In this document: positions 1 to 11,900 of the stretch, in pieces
How the letters are laid out: every line of letters begins with the position of its first letter
Position numbering within the stretch: the stretch's first letter is position 1
NCBI RefSeq assembly: GCF_001949145.1
Contig: NW_019091358.1
Span: 3,757,654-3,821,653, forward strand
Reading direction: 5' to 3'
Length of the DNA stretch: 64,000 bases
Source: Acanthaster planci
Lineage: Eukaryota > Echinodermata > Asteroidea > Valvatida > Acanthasteridae
Notes under the pieces: generated by a model
Databases searched by the model: none
Told to the model about the DNA's origin: nothing
The model's input: only the letters and a program-made list of their open reading frames with translations
Made by a program: the position numbers and the translations under genes

Positions 1-1059
1 TATTGTTTGACTTTACCTATCAAACTTTAATACACAGTAAATAAAAACAGTAAAAACACTTTGATCTGGTGCTGCAGGTGAACCGTCGAACCGAGCCAAA
101 ATCATCAAACAAGGCACTTTCGCGGAGCCGAACCAAATTGTTCGGTTCGCATGTTCGGCTTTAATATGGCAAAGGCACGGGGAAATACATACAAGAAAAC
201 TTAAAAGAAAAAACATACAACAAAAAATGGATAACGAGTTGTACGGCGTGCTCCACACCTGCATGAACATACTGAAACTTACAGTTTCCCTGCATCATGA
301 GATGGTTGTAAAAAGCATGTGGTGAGAATCACTCAAAAATCAACCAAGAATATGCAACGTACAGCATTGTCACTGCATAGCAATTCTAAATTCTCACTTC
401 ATCCAATCGTGCTCATGTATATTCAGATTTAGTATTATATTTGCCAATCTCCCGATAGCCGCGCCCTTACGTTCCATTTTAGGCTAATGACGTTCCATAT
501 TAGGCCAATGATGTCATAAATGGCCGTGAAAAAAGAATTTTGATTTGATGCTGATCACAGTCGGACTCGTGCTTGATTGTAGGCATCTCCGGAGGGAAAT
601 TTTGCTAAGCGGTTTCATACATGCAGCGCAAGGCGCGAGAATAGTTTTGTTGGTGTGGTGGTCTAACTTGCCTTTCATTTGATCATGAAGGGTTTGATTG
701 TAGTGGGAATGCGTTGAAATGGAATTTTGCCAGAGCTCAAATAATAAAATGCTGTTATCCCTCCAAAAGGGGCTGATGGAAAATCACCCCTTTGGTCACG
801 TGGGCGCCGTCCTTGGAAAAGTTTCTCAGATATGCAACGAAAGCCATATTCTCGTAGTTGATTCTATTTGAAACTAACTAGAACACAATTCCCTCGAAAT
901 CTAATTTGATCTTGTATTCTGTAAACGGAATGAAGGGGGATTAAAACTAACTGTTGAACTGTTTCTAACCCATCTGTATTTTGATCTCGCGCCTAAATCA
1001 ACTATCTCATTTCATTTGTATGAGTCTTTTTCCCCCTCTCAAATCACACATTTCTGAAG
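1..1059. other. Intron of gene 1 upstream of the first visible exon
   Basis: No coding exon is recognisable. The first exon seen begins in mid-gene (end of the A2M bait region), so this stretch is most likely the intron before it and the 5' part of the gene lies outside the window. A 21-bp near-duplicate (GTTCCATTTTAGGCTAATGA-like) sits at about 471-512. Nothing else stands out. Confidence 0.6.
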
Positions 1060-2965
1060 GAATACCAGGTCCTGATGAGCCGTTGGCCCTTCCTGTCCTT
1101 TTTGATGCCGAACCACAGCCAGTGTTTGAAACAGATGATAATGAGGCGGAGCAAACGGCCAATCTGGAGCCAGAGGCTGCACCAGTCACCATCCGCACCT
1201 ACTTCCCCGAGACTTGGCTGTGGGAACTTGTGAGAATTGGGTAAGTCTGTGTAAACCAGATGAGGTTCAATCCGTGTGAGTTCATGTTTGATTGCTTAGG
1301 ATGACGTCTGGAAATTCCTTCTCGTACAGAGTAAACTAGACTTCTCTGGAAGGACTCCCAACCCCCCAATCATTGATGCAGTTCTGTAACTTATTGATCT
1401 TTTCTTCCTTGAGCACTGTTTTTAACTTGTTCTTGTTTTGCCAATGTTTACCTCCCCCCATTCAGGCCAGAGTCCAGTGAAGCTGAAGTAGAAGTCGAGG
1501 TACCAGACACCATCACCGACTGGGTTGGCAGCAGTTTCTGCATGTCCACAGAGCATGGCATTGGCATTTCCAACCCGGTACGCCTGCGTGCCTTCCAGCC
1601 CTTCTTTGCTTCCTACAACCTGCCTTATTCCGTCATTCGCGGCGAGGAGGTGCCAGTGTCGGTCACTGTCTTCAACTACCTCTCTGAGTGTCTCGTGGTG
1701 AGTACAGGGTCAAGAATTAGGCTTTTGGGGGTGGGGGGGGTTTAACACAACAGTCGAACTGTTTGAATTTAGAAATGTTTACCGGATTTACGGTTTCCTA
1801 ATTTTATCAAATGACAAAGACAGTGGGTGAGATTTGTTCAAGTGACATGTAAACCGACAGGAGCATTCACAAGGTGCCGTTTTTGTATTCACTGGTTTTT
1901 CAGTCAAAAAACTCAACAAGATAATGTGTCAAGTCGAAGTCTCTCAACCAGTAGGAATGGCTCAACTCTCTTTGCTATTTATAAATGATGTTTAAAAGTA
2001 ATTACGTTTTACTTCTTTCCTTCACAGAAACATGTAAAATACATAAAATACCTTCAGACTTATATTCTTATGATCATAATTCTTGTACTAAGAAAAGAAG
2101 TTTGACGGGAGGATTTTAGATGAACATGTATATAACAAAACTAAGTAGCTACTGGGCCAACTTTGTTTTCCGACATGATTTTCAGACATAATTGGCACAA
2201 ATAGTACAATTAAAAGTTTGGATAAATTTGGTACATTGATGTGGAAAATGTTGAAAGGCAGTGGAAATGGCTTAGCCACCATTACTTCAGCTTTGATGCT
2301 TAAAATGCAATTTCTGATTAAAATCCTGATTGTTTTTCAATTCCCGCCTAATTGAGGTAAATTAAACCTCACTTGCACTTTATTTTCCTCTCTCTGTCTC
2401 TTTCTGGGATGAACCTTTGACCCCACCAGGTCGAGCTGACCCTGCAGGACTCCACCGACTTTGCACTGAAGGAATCCAGTGGCGTGCAGCGCCTCTGCAT
2501 CTGTGGCTCAGAGTCCAAGACAGCCATCTTCGATGTCGTCTTCTCTGGCCTGGGAATGATTCCAATTGAAGGTGAGATCAGAAATCAATTTGGTAGGGGA
2601 TGCACACTCACAGAGGATTTTTTCTCGAGTGGAGCATAGCAGTTTTGTGATAGTGTGATAATTGCTTATCACTGGTAGATCCAGTATTTTCCAAAAAAGA
2701 GGAACTTTTCTAAACTTGAACATTCAAAGAGAGAAGTGCACTGTGGTGTCTTTGTAGACTGTCAAGTTTTTCATAGCCCCCTGCATTTGTTTGTGTGGCA
2801 ACAGTCCAGGCCCGAGAACCATTTCCTCCACAGACATTATCTTGTCCCTTACTTACAGTGCATGCCGTGGCTATTGAAGACACCACGTCCCTGTGCGGCA
2901 ATGAACTCATGAGCTCAACCAGCATTGGCTTCAGCGACGGAGTTCGTCGAGAACTCTTGGTCGAG
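1060..2965 (+). CDS. Gene 1 exons 1-4: end of bait region and following MG (A2M) domain
   Basis: Exons: 1060-1240 (an alternative acceptor at 1069 keeps the frame), 1466-1697, 2430-2571, 2859-2965. Exon 1 encodes a 45-residue acidic stretch that runs into TYFPETWLWELV. That is the hallmark segment just after the bait region in A2M (FPETW-W-L). Exon 2 has VPDTITDW, LRAFQPFF and LPYSVIRGE, all typical A2M domain signatures and clearly closer to A2M than to C3. Exons 3-4 carry the paired cysteines of the next MG segment (LCICGSES; LCGNEL). In A2M, proteolysis of the bait region triggers the conformational change that exposes the thioester. The visible bait part has no Lys or Arg until the IR just before TYFPETW. 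Confidence 0.88.
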
Positions 2966-5900
2966 GTGCAGTGATCATTGTCAAAAGGAGCTTTTTCACT
3001 CAGTGCCGTAGTTGGGTCCATCGCAAGTCCTTTCACCAGTCTGGGCACAAGTCTTTTCAAAGAGACCAGTCATAAGTAACAGGGTGAATAATGACAAAGG
3101 GAATACTTTTGTCACAGTTCCTATGAATATATTGTGACTTGACTTGTGACAGAATGACTTGTGATGGACTTGCAGAGACTTGTGATGGACTCGACCACAG
3201 CACTGCTTGCACGGTACAGTGAATAGGCCATTGTTGGTTAACAACTAGAAGGGAAGCATTCAGCATCTATACACGAAATAGCATTCCTTTTGCGTGAGGG
3301 TTTGGCAGACTTCCATGAAACCCATTTTGTCGGGTGCCCGGCAGAAGGGCGTAAGCGCACTTACGCCCTTTTGCCGGGAAACATGATCACAGCAGAAAAA
3401 ATGTTCCCAGTAAAAGGGCATAAGAAACACACTCTCTTTATTTAGTAAAAATGGATATAATTTACTACAAAATCAACCTGGGCTGTACAAAAAAGCAACC
3501 TTTGAACAATTTATTAAAGGACTTAGGCTTTTTTTTTTGGCCAAGAAATCTTCATATTTCATAAAAATACAGTATTTGCATACTTTCGTCCTTTTGCTTG
3601 GAAAAGTTCTTTTGCAGTGATCATGCTTCCCGGCAAGAGGGCCTAAGCGCTTACGCCATTCTGCCGGGCACACAACGAGTTGTCATTTTTCACAGTTATA
3701 GGCTCATGAATATGCTGGAAAAAAAACTGCATATCTCTTTACCTGTTAAAAAGAAGAGCAAGTAAAGGAGTGATGTGATCAAACACTTGTGTTTTGTTTG
3801 ACTTTGCAGCCTGAAGGTGTTGAGGAAGAATACACAGTTAACTCTTACTTCTGCCCAGAAGGTGAAGTAATTTTGAATTCATTGTCAGATATGTATAACT
3901 GAACATAAAAAGAGGCATGGATTAAAACTGTTGACTCCACACGTCGATGTGTCTTACTTGATACTTATTTTTGTTTACACTGCACAGAAACCAATGGTCT
4001 CTTCACGTCTGTCAGCAAGCTTGACTTGCCAATCAATGTTGTCAAGAATTCCCAGAAGGCCAAGATAACCATCACAGGTATGTTGTGACATGTACCCTTT
4101 GACCTCTTAGCCATTGTGTACGGAAGCGGGCTCAATTCTACAAAAGCTGTGGCCATGTCCAGACCTTGTGTCTGGAACTAGTTGTAGGTCTTAGCTAGTC
4201 CAAATCCCAATCTTGTCTTGTTCAAATCTTGTGTTCAGAGCTATGTTTAGGCCTTTCACCAGTTGTGTAAGTTTGGGTACACTGCGACAACAGTGGTGTT
4301 CATAAGAGTTCATAGGATGCTGATAGCCACTGACGTTTTATCTCCCTCACAGGTGACCTAATGGGACCCACCCTGTCCAACCTGGACCAGTTGCTGCGTG
4401 TACCCACCGGCTGTGGAGAGCAGAACATGCTGGGCCTGGTGCCTAACATCTTTGTCATGAAGTACCTCGAGAGCACCCAGCAACTCACCCCGACCATTTC
4501 CCAAAAGGTACCAGTTGGTAATAAATTAGCAGTGATCCAGCGTTCATTTGCTACACAACAGATAAAACTTTCGAATAAGCGCCATTTGCAGTTCAACCTT
4601 CTCGCGTGTTTGTGAAATCCAAAGGTGTGTTTGCTCAAGGCTTAGATTTCATTATGTGGGGCTGTAGACTTTAACCAACTACTCTTTATTGTTTGGGGAT
4701 TATGAATTTGAACTATTTTTGACATTTTCAAACATTCACCCCTTGTGCATCTTTTGGGTCAATTTTAGGCAACAGCCAACATGAAGATTGGTTACCAGCG
4801 GGAGCTGAATTATCGCCGAGACGACAACTCCTATTCGGCCTTTGGCATGAGCGACCCCGAGGGCAGCACCTGGCTGACAGCCTTCGTTATGCGCTCCTTC
4901 GCCCAGGCCAGCGAGTACATTTATATCGACCCGCAGGATATGGAGCGGAGCATCGGCTGGCTGCGGGAGCGGCAGAACGTGACCTCGGGCTGTTTCCAGT
5001 CCATGGGCAAACTCTGCCACAAAGCCATGTCTGTAAGTTCAGGGGAACAGTAGCATTAGAGGCCAGTTTATACTTAAGCAGCGAGGCGAACACAGACGTT
5101 GTTTTGTGACATCAGATCAAACGTTTGTGCAGGGAATTAAAAAAGGGCAAACGGATTTCCACTTTCCCTGAAATTTGCTGCAGTCATTATGTTATGTCAC
5201 ATTGGTTATTGTGTTCACCTGAGTCTTGATTAGGGTGAAATTCTGAGGGTCCAAAGAGGGGGATCACATTTGTTTCAAGGGAACACTGAAAGCAAACTGT
5301 ATTTGGACTGTACATTTTGAAATTTGACATGGGGGCACCCAGGGGGAGGGGCAAGTCCTTCTGCTGAGTTGTTTCCACTGTAATTGTGCCACTGTGAGGA
5401 ATACCATCAGTCAATAAGCAGATGATACTCATGATGTATACGATAAGTCTTTATATGAATTGTGATATGTTAATGCCACGGCTCTTGTATTTACAGGGAG
5501 GAGTTAACAATAAGCTCACACTGACAGCATACATCGTCATAACGATGCTCGAGGCAGGATTACCAAAGAATGTAAGTGTGCAAAATTTATGAGTATGATG
5601 GTAATCCTACTGGAAGTATGTACCTATAACACAGTGACATCACTCTTTGTTTACATTTGTATCCTACGGCAGTGAGGTGGAACACGATCTGAATCCACAT
5701 AAGAAAGTGTACATGCAAGCAAAGCGTGATGTCAGTTTTTTGTTAAGGCTATTAAAAGTGTTAGATTTGCTAAGTAGTACTTATGCCTAAACTGCCACCT
5801 CGTCATTCTAGTTGATGAGCCAATACTAGTAATTTCCTCCATCAGCATCCTAAGATGTTTGCACAACAGCACCCCACCGAAAGCCCCCCGAACAGTAAAT

Positions 5901-8900
5901 CAGTGCCGCTCCGTCTTTTGTGAATATAGGATTCCGCTGTGGTTGGCGGTCTGCGTTGCCTGGTCAACGGCATCCCCAATCTGGCCGACACCTACACCAC
6001 GACCCAGATGGCTTACGCCCTGGCTCTGGCCTCTAGCCCCCAGCTGGAATCAGTCATGGTGAAGCTGGAGGAAGCAGCCACTGTAAAAGGTAACACTCTC
6101 AAACTCCAGCCCAGGTTTTCATTAGGTCTTGTCCCAGCACTTGGTTCCAGCTGTAACACATGCATCACGCACGCTTTTAGAGGACGAGTTGGTCACTTCT
6201 TCGGATGCCAGAATTTTTTCCCAGCCATAACTAAGTTAGACACTATCGTTTATTGTCACTGGAGTTTCCGCTTCCTGACTTTATAAGCATCTTTATACTG
6301 GTTTAAACTAACTTCATTAAGATACGGCGATCTCCTACCAGTTGGTACCAGTGTACAGACAAACAAATGCTAGACAGACTTAGCCAGTGGTTACTGTCTG
6401 TTTTGAGTTTTTGAGACACAGTTATCGCAGTTGTCTTTCCTGACCTCAGCATATTTCTGTAAGACAGGCCATGTAAGAGTTTACTGCTCAAAAGCAGCAT
6501 TTATAAGTTTTAATATTAATGCATCTTGCATGAATGCTAGAACTTAACCAGCATGGTTTCATTTCCATTTTCTTGTACTAAAATAATTTGTGTAAAGAAC
6601 AACGTATTGTGGCTTGGAATACAGCAGTGTGGTATGACATTTGTGCTCAAATTGCGAGATTTTATTTCTGCCTCTAATGCCAAGAGTTCATAGAATTCCC
6701 CCACAAGGAAACCAATATCCTCAAGTGTTGCATCAGTTTGGAATTGTTCAAAGACCTTCGCACATTGATGTTCCTTAGCTTCAATGCCCAAATCACCCCT
6801 CTTTTTTCCAGATGGCACGAAATACTGGAAATCCAACCGACCCCAGCCCGAAGATAGCTACGGCTATTACGGTGTGCCGGCCCAGGACATAGAAATGACA
6901 GGCTATGCCTTGCTGGCCTACATGCAACAGACGGTAGGAGGAGAAGCGCTGGTTGCTGGCAATCCCATCGCCCGCTGGATCATCGCACAGAGGAACTCGC
7001 AAGGAGGCTTCTCATCGACACAGGTGGGCAAGACAAAGTTGTGTGTTGAACTTAAACACGGCCTGTCATGAAAGCAAATGTCACTCAGTGGGCATGACCC
7101 AGGAGTGTTGAACGAAATGAGGTAGCAGTCTCTTGCAAATGAGTATGGTGGTATTTGGCTGTAGTTTAAAAGTTAGCCTCTGTAGACAAAGCCAGCAATG
7201 TTTCGCTGGACGTTTTGAGGGCCCGTTATAATGGCAGAAAGTATTGGGTTGAATTTTATATAGACAAGACTGTCTATAATAGTGAAACGATTCTTTCTGC
7301 TATTGGTGGGGGCCACCGTAAAAGACCAGTGAAAATGTTGCCATGGTCACCAAATTCATCCTTATCTTACCTTTGTTGAAAGTGGAAATTCTCAGCAAAA
7401 ATGATCAGCCACAAATGGTCATAAAAGAAATTAATTTTGCCATTGTCTCTTTGTATTGATGGTCCCATTGGTTTTTTCTTTATGCAGGACACAGTCATTG
7501 GCCTGCAGGCCCTGGCCACCTACGCCAACCTGGCTTACACAGGTGGGGTGGACATCCAGCTGAATGTGCTCACTCACCCCCAGCAGGTCACGCACGCCTT
7601 CTGGGTGGGCCCCGCCAACCGACTGATCCTGCAAGAGCTGAGCCTGGATGCCATGAATGTGCCAACCCGGGTCAGCTTCAAGGGCCACGGGATGGGTTGC
7701 GCTTTGCTGCAGGTGGGTGAACGATAACTGACACTGCGTAATGACACTGGCTTCCTCCTGTTTGGAGAAAGCCAATATTGTGCCAGGTTGTTGAAAGGCT
7801 CAAAGAACATATGAGTTAGATTTGACATGTGTGGCAAGGTGTGCCTAGTACACTTGGAACGATATGCTTGCTTTTTTCACTGAATGATTTTGTGACTTCA
7901 GAGTGCCGTGAGCTACAATGTCATTCCCAAGAAGCCCAAGACACCAGCCTTCACTATCTCCCACGGAGTGCGCGAAATCGAGAAAGCCAAGAGATGCACC
8001 CAGTATTCCATGCAAGTTTGCACAAGGTAAGCCCTCAGAATAGGCGAGCACATGGAAAGTGCTCCCCATGGCTTAACCACTTCCTTCCGGGCGACCCGTT
8101 TTGGAGTACATAGGCTTTATATGCAGAGCCGGGGAGCTTGGAACTGGAACAAAAGAGTTGGGCCTTACAACAAAAGACCGTGCTCAGCACAAAAGACTTA
8201 GCTAATGGGCATGACCGATATATTTTTTTGCTCTCAATTGTGGAGATAATCCAGCCTTGTTTTGAAACAGTATACCACGGTTTGAGGCATTTTGAGTGAG
8301 CAGATTACCACCAGGAACAAAAGCTCTCCGGCGATGAGCCACACAGCACCACCGCACACTAATCTGGCCCCTATTGAAAAGAGGTCAGCAGTGCACTGTG
8401 CTGGTTTCAAGAACAAAAGAATCTTATGTAACAATCTGGGCTCTTTTTCCAAGGCTGCAGGCCTGGCTGAAATATTCAAAAGTCAATGAAGGTTAACTGT
8501 CAGCTTTAAAGTATTGCCCAAAGAGTTCTTCATGTGGGTATAAACGGCCATTAAAGGAAACAGTGAATTTTTGAAGAATTTTGAAAACGGAAAATCTTGA
8601 AAAGGACCCGGCATCTTGTCTTGCTCAAGAAAAATCCACCCGGCAGCAAGTGGTTAAGGATGAATGGGATTTCCCTGCAGATACACAAGTATGTTTCATT
8701 GACCTGTTGCCTAGAAATACTGGGAAAAAATGGGTTACCAGCCAAAGTGTTTGTGTCTTACTGTGTTAAATATTGACTGGTGCTGTGCTGATATTTGCTT
8801 AGCACATCATGTGGCCATGCCCAAATTACTTAGGTGTGGCTTGACATTACACACATATCTGTTGGAAGTGGCCACAGCCACAACCATGGCGCTTGCATGA

Positions 8901-11900
8901 TTTCAAGCTGCAGCCTGACTAACTGATTCATGAAATGAGTCCTTGGTCCACTACTGCAGAGATTTGTCTTGGCCGGTACTGCTTTTGACACCTTTTAGCC
9001 ATATCCCAGCTGTACTGTATTTCAGACCCAAGTGCTGTCCAGCACACATTATCAGTGGTTACAGTGCATCCGGATCTGTTGTCTAGAACTAGGTCTAGGT
9101 CTCTGCTCCATTAGAAACATATGGAGACACATTGGCAGTAGACTTAGCCTCAGCTCAAGAAGGCTGTTTTAGACGTGGCCTTCGCTAACTAAATGGCTCA
9201 CTCAGTAGCTTTGCAGCATTTGGCACTAATCTTGGAGCAACCACTGCTTTCTCTTGGCAGTTACACCGGCGAGGACGAAGTGTCTAACATGGCCCTCTTG
9301 AGAGTCAAGATGCAGACCGGCTTCATCCCAGTCAAATCTACCCTGACCGATGACGGACTGAAGCGGCAGTCGGAGGCCTTCCGAAAGGTGGAGATTGAGG
9401 GCAAGATGATCGAGTTCTACTTTGACGAGGTGAAGTTGGTCTTGTGCCTTGTCTCCTGTGTATCAGAAATTGTTGTGTAGGAAGTTGGTGCTGAGTCAGT
9501 TCTGAAGGGAATCCTGAGTAAACACACTTCTCTCTTTGAGATGAGTGGGGTAAAGGGACAATGCAAAATTTTGGGAAAACAGGTGATAATTTGAAGTTTA
9601 CCGCACAGGCAAGGTTTTATGAGGGGAATAGTGGTCTATCTTAGAGTAAAATCTCAAGTGAGAAACCTTGAGTTGCCCATTGTTAAATTTACTTTGTTCC
9701 CTAAGAGTTGCAGTCCATGTAAATTCTCTTTAAACTGAATGACGGTTTGTCGTCAGCTCCTAAGATTTCCAATCTGTGTAATGTGCTTATTACAGCTGAC
9801 TGCCGAGGAGACCTGCCTTGTGTTCAGCATTGAGAAGAGCATTGACGTGAAGGACATCAAGGATGGAGCAGTCACCATCATGGACTACTATGAGCAGGGT
9901 GAGTACCAAGTCAGATGTTTCTGCGAATAGCAAGGAGTCCTCCTTTAACCAAGGAGTCCTCCTTTAACTACTTGCTGATGATGATGCCCGATGAAGAGAC
10001 TCTCCCACATTCCTGTACAAATTTGGTCTTTACAAATGCTGACCCATGGTGGTCATTTTCCCAAGATTTGTGTGAAATTTCCAAAGTCAGAAATAATTGC
10101 TGCAGTGCCCAGTGTAAAACCCAAATCCTCTTGAAGGCTCCATGTATGCTCAACCTCCACAGACTTACTTGTCCCTCTGTGTGTGGGGGTGTGTGTGTGT
10201 ACATTTTCCGTGGGAATCATTCAGTTGTGGGGATGAGTATAGATGTACTAACACGGTCGCGTGTGAGACAATGTTTTCAGAATGCTCCCATTTCAACATG
10301 AATCATTCTCCTGGACTGAAATTTCGACCGAATATCCCTTTATATGAAACACTTCAATTTGCGACGGATTCTTACACATTAAAAATTTCTCTTTTTTGAG
10401 CGATTTCATGGTGCTTTGTGGAAATGCAGGAGAATGTGTTGAATAGGTCTCCACAAGGAATGTGTATATGTGTGTGTATAGGTCTTTACGAGGATTCCGC
10501 AAAACACATATTTGGAAATCGGTCAAAAAAGAGACATTTTTAGTGTGTGAAAATCTGTCGTAAATTGAAGTGTTTCATATAACGGACATTCGGTCAAGAC
10601 TTCAGCCAAGGAGAGTGATTCATGTTGAAATGGGAGCATTAGGAAAGCATTGTTTTACACGCGACCGTGTTAGTACTAGAGAACAAAGCCATGTCTCCAC
10701 AAGGATACAAAGTTCGGAAAGGTTGTCACGCACTGCTACGTACATAATTCGCTGGAACATATTTAAATTTCCTCCTTTCCGACACCAGAAATCCCCCCTG
10801 TTTTTGTAAGTCCTTCTGTATGACATTGTAAAAGAACCAACAATCGAGTTTATGTGATGTCACTGATCAAACGTTTGGCAGTATTCGGTTGTGCATTCTC
10901 TGGGTACCCATTTTACTCCCAAGTGTTGCACTTGTCTGGCTTGACCAAAGTCGGAGAGCATGAACAGTGGACAGTAACTGTATGTGTATGAGACCTTGGA
11001 CTGTCACACTTTCTGTGAAAATGATGGTGAGCCTACTTCTTTCAAAGCAGTTGGCAGAGTTCTTGTTCAGATGGATAATGTCTTGTTACAATCCTTCAAG
11101 TTACACATCGGGGCATTTTTCCAAAGTCTCCAGTGGCAGCCATACAGGTTTATAAACACAATATTAATAATAATGAGAATTTATAAGGTGCCAAATCTGT
11201 CACAAGTGACACTCGAAGTGCAAAACAACTTTTACACTACAAAAATACACATGTACATGAATGCATCAAAAACAATATGACAGTTACTGAAAAGTTCCTA
11301 ACAAATATAGATACAGTATATGAAAAACAATTACCCAGGTCTGAAGTGTTTAGCCAGGACACAAGACTGTCTTCAAGGCTGCTTTAAATTTTAAGAGTGA
11401 TAAATTTCGAATATGAAGAGGGAGTTTATTCCAAAGAGAAGGGCCAGCAAGAGCAAAAGAGCGATCCCCCCATGAGTTATGAGTATGCGGGATGACAAGC
11501 AGGAAAGCATCAGATAATCTTAGGCGCACGGTCCATCTCCGTGTTTGGGAAGTCTTTGGAGATGGACTCTGTGTTAAGTTTCAACTGGACTGCAGTACAT
11601 GTCCTTCTGTCATTGCAAGTACTGCTCTCTGAGATGTTCTTAGAGTGTTGCAAAATGTGAGGTTGTGTTGAGAAATATATCAATATTGTACAACTGACTC
11701 TGAAGACACAAATAGTTCAACCTCTCACAATTTGAATTTCCTCCCCAAGGCCTGTTTGTCTCCGAGATGGTAAAGCTGCCCTGCCCTCAAGACCCCCTCT
11801 ACCTGGACCCCACCTTTCAAGACGATGAACCCCTGGAGCCCAAGGAGCCCCTGATCCCCCTGGATCCAAGGGGTCCCTCTGGCCCTCAGTTCCTAGGCCC

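Noticed and set aside
1060-2965. Complement C3-type identity for gene 1, because of the C-terminal NTR
   Set aside because: The region after the bait site (FPETWLWELV, VPDTITDW, LPYSVIRGE) and the receptor-binding domain match A2M more closely than C3. An anaphylatoxin module cannot be assessed because the upstream exons are missing.
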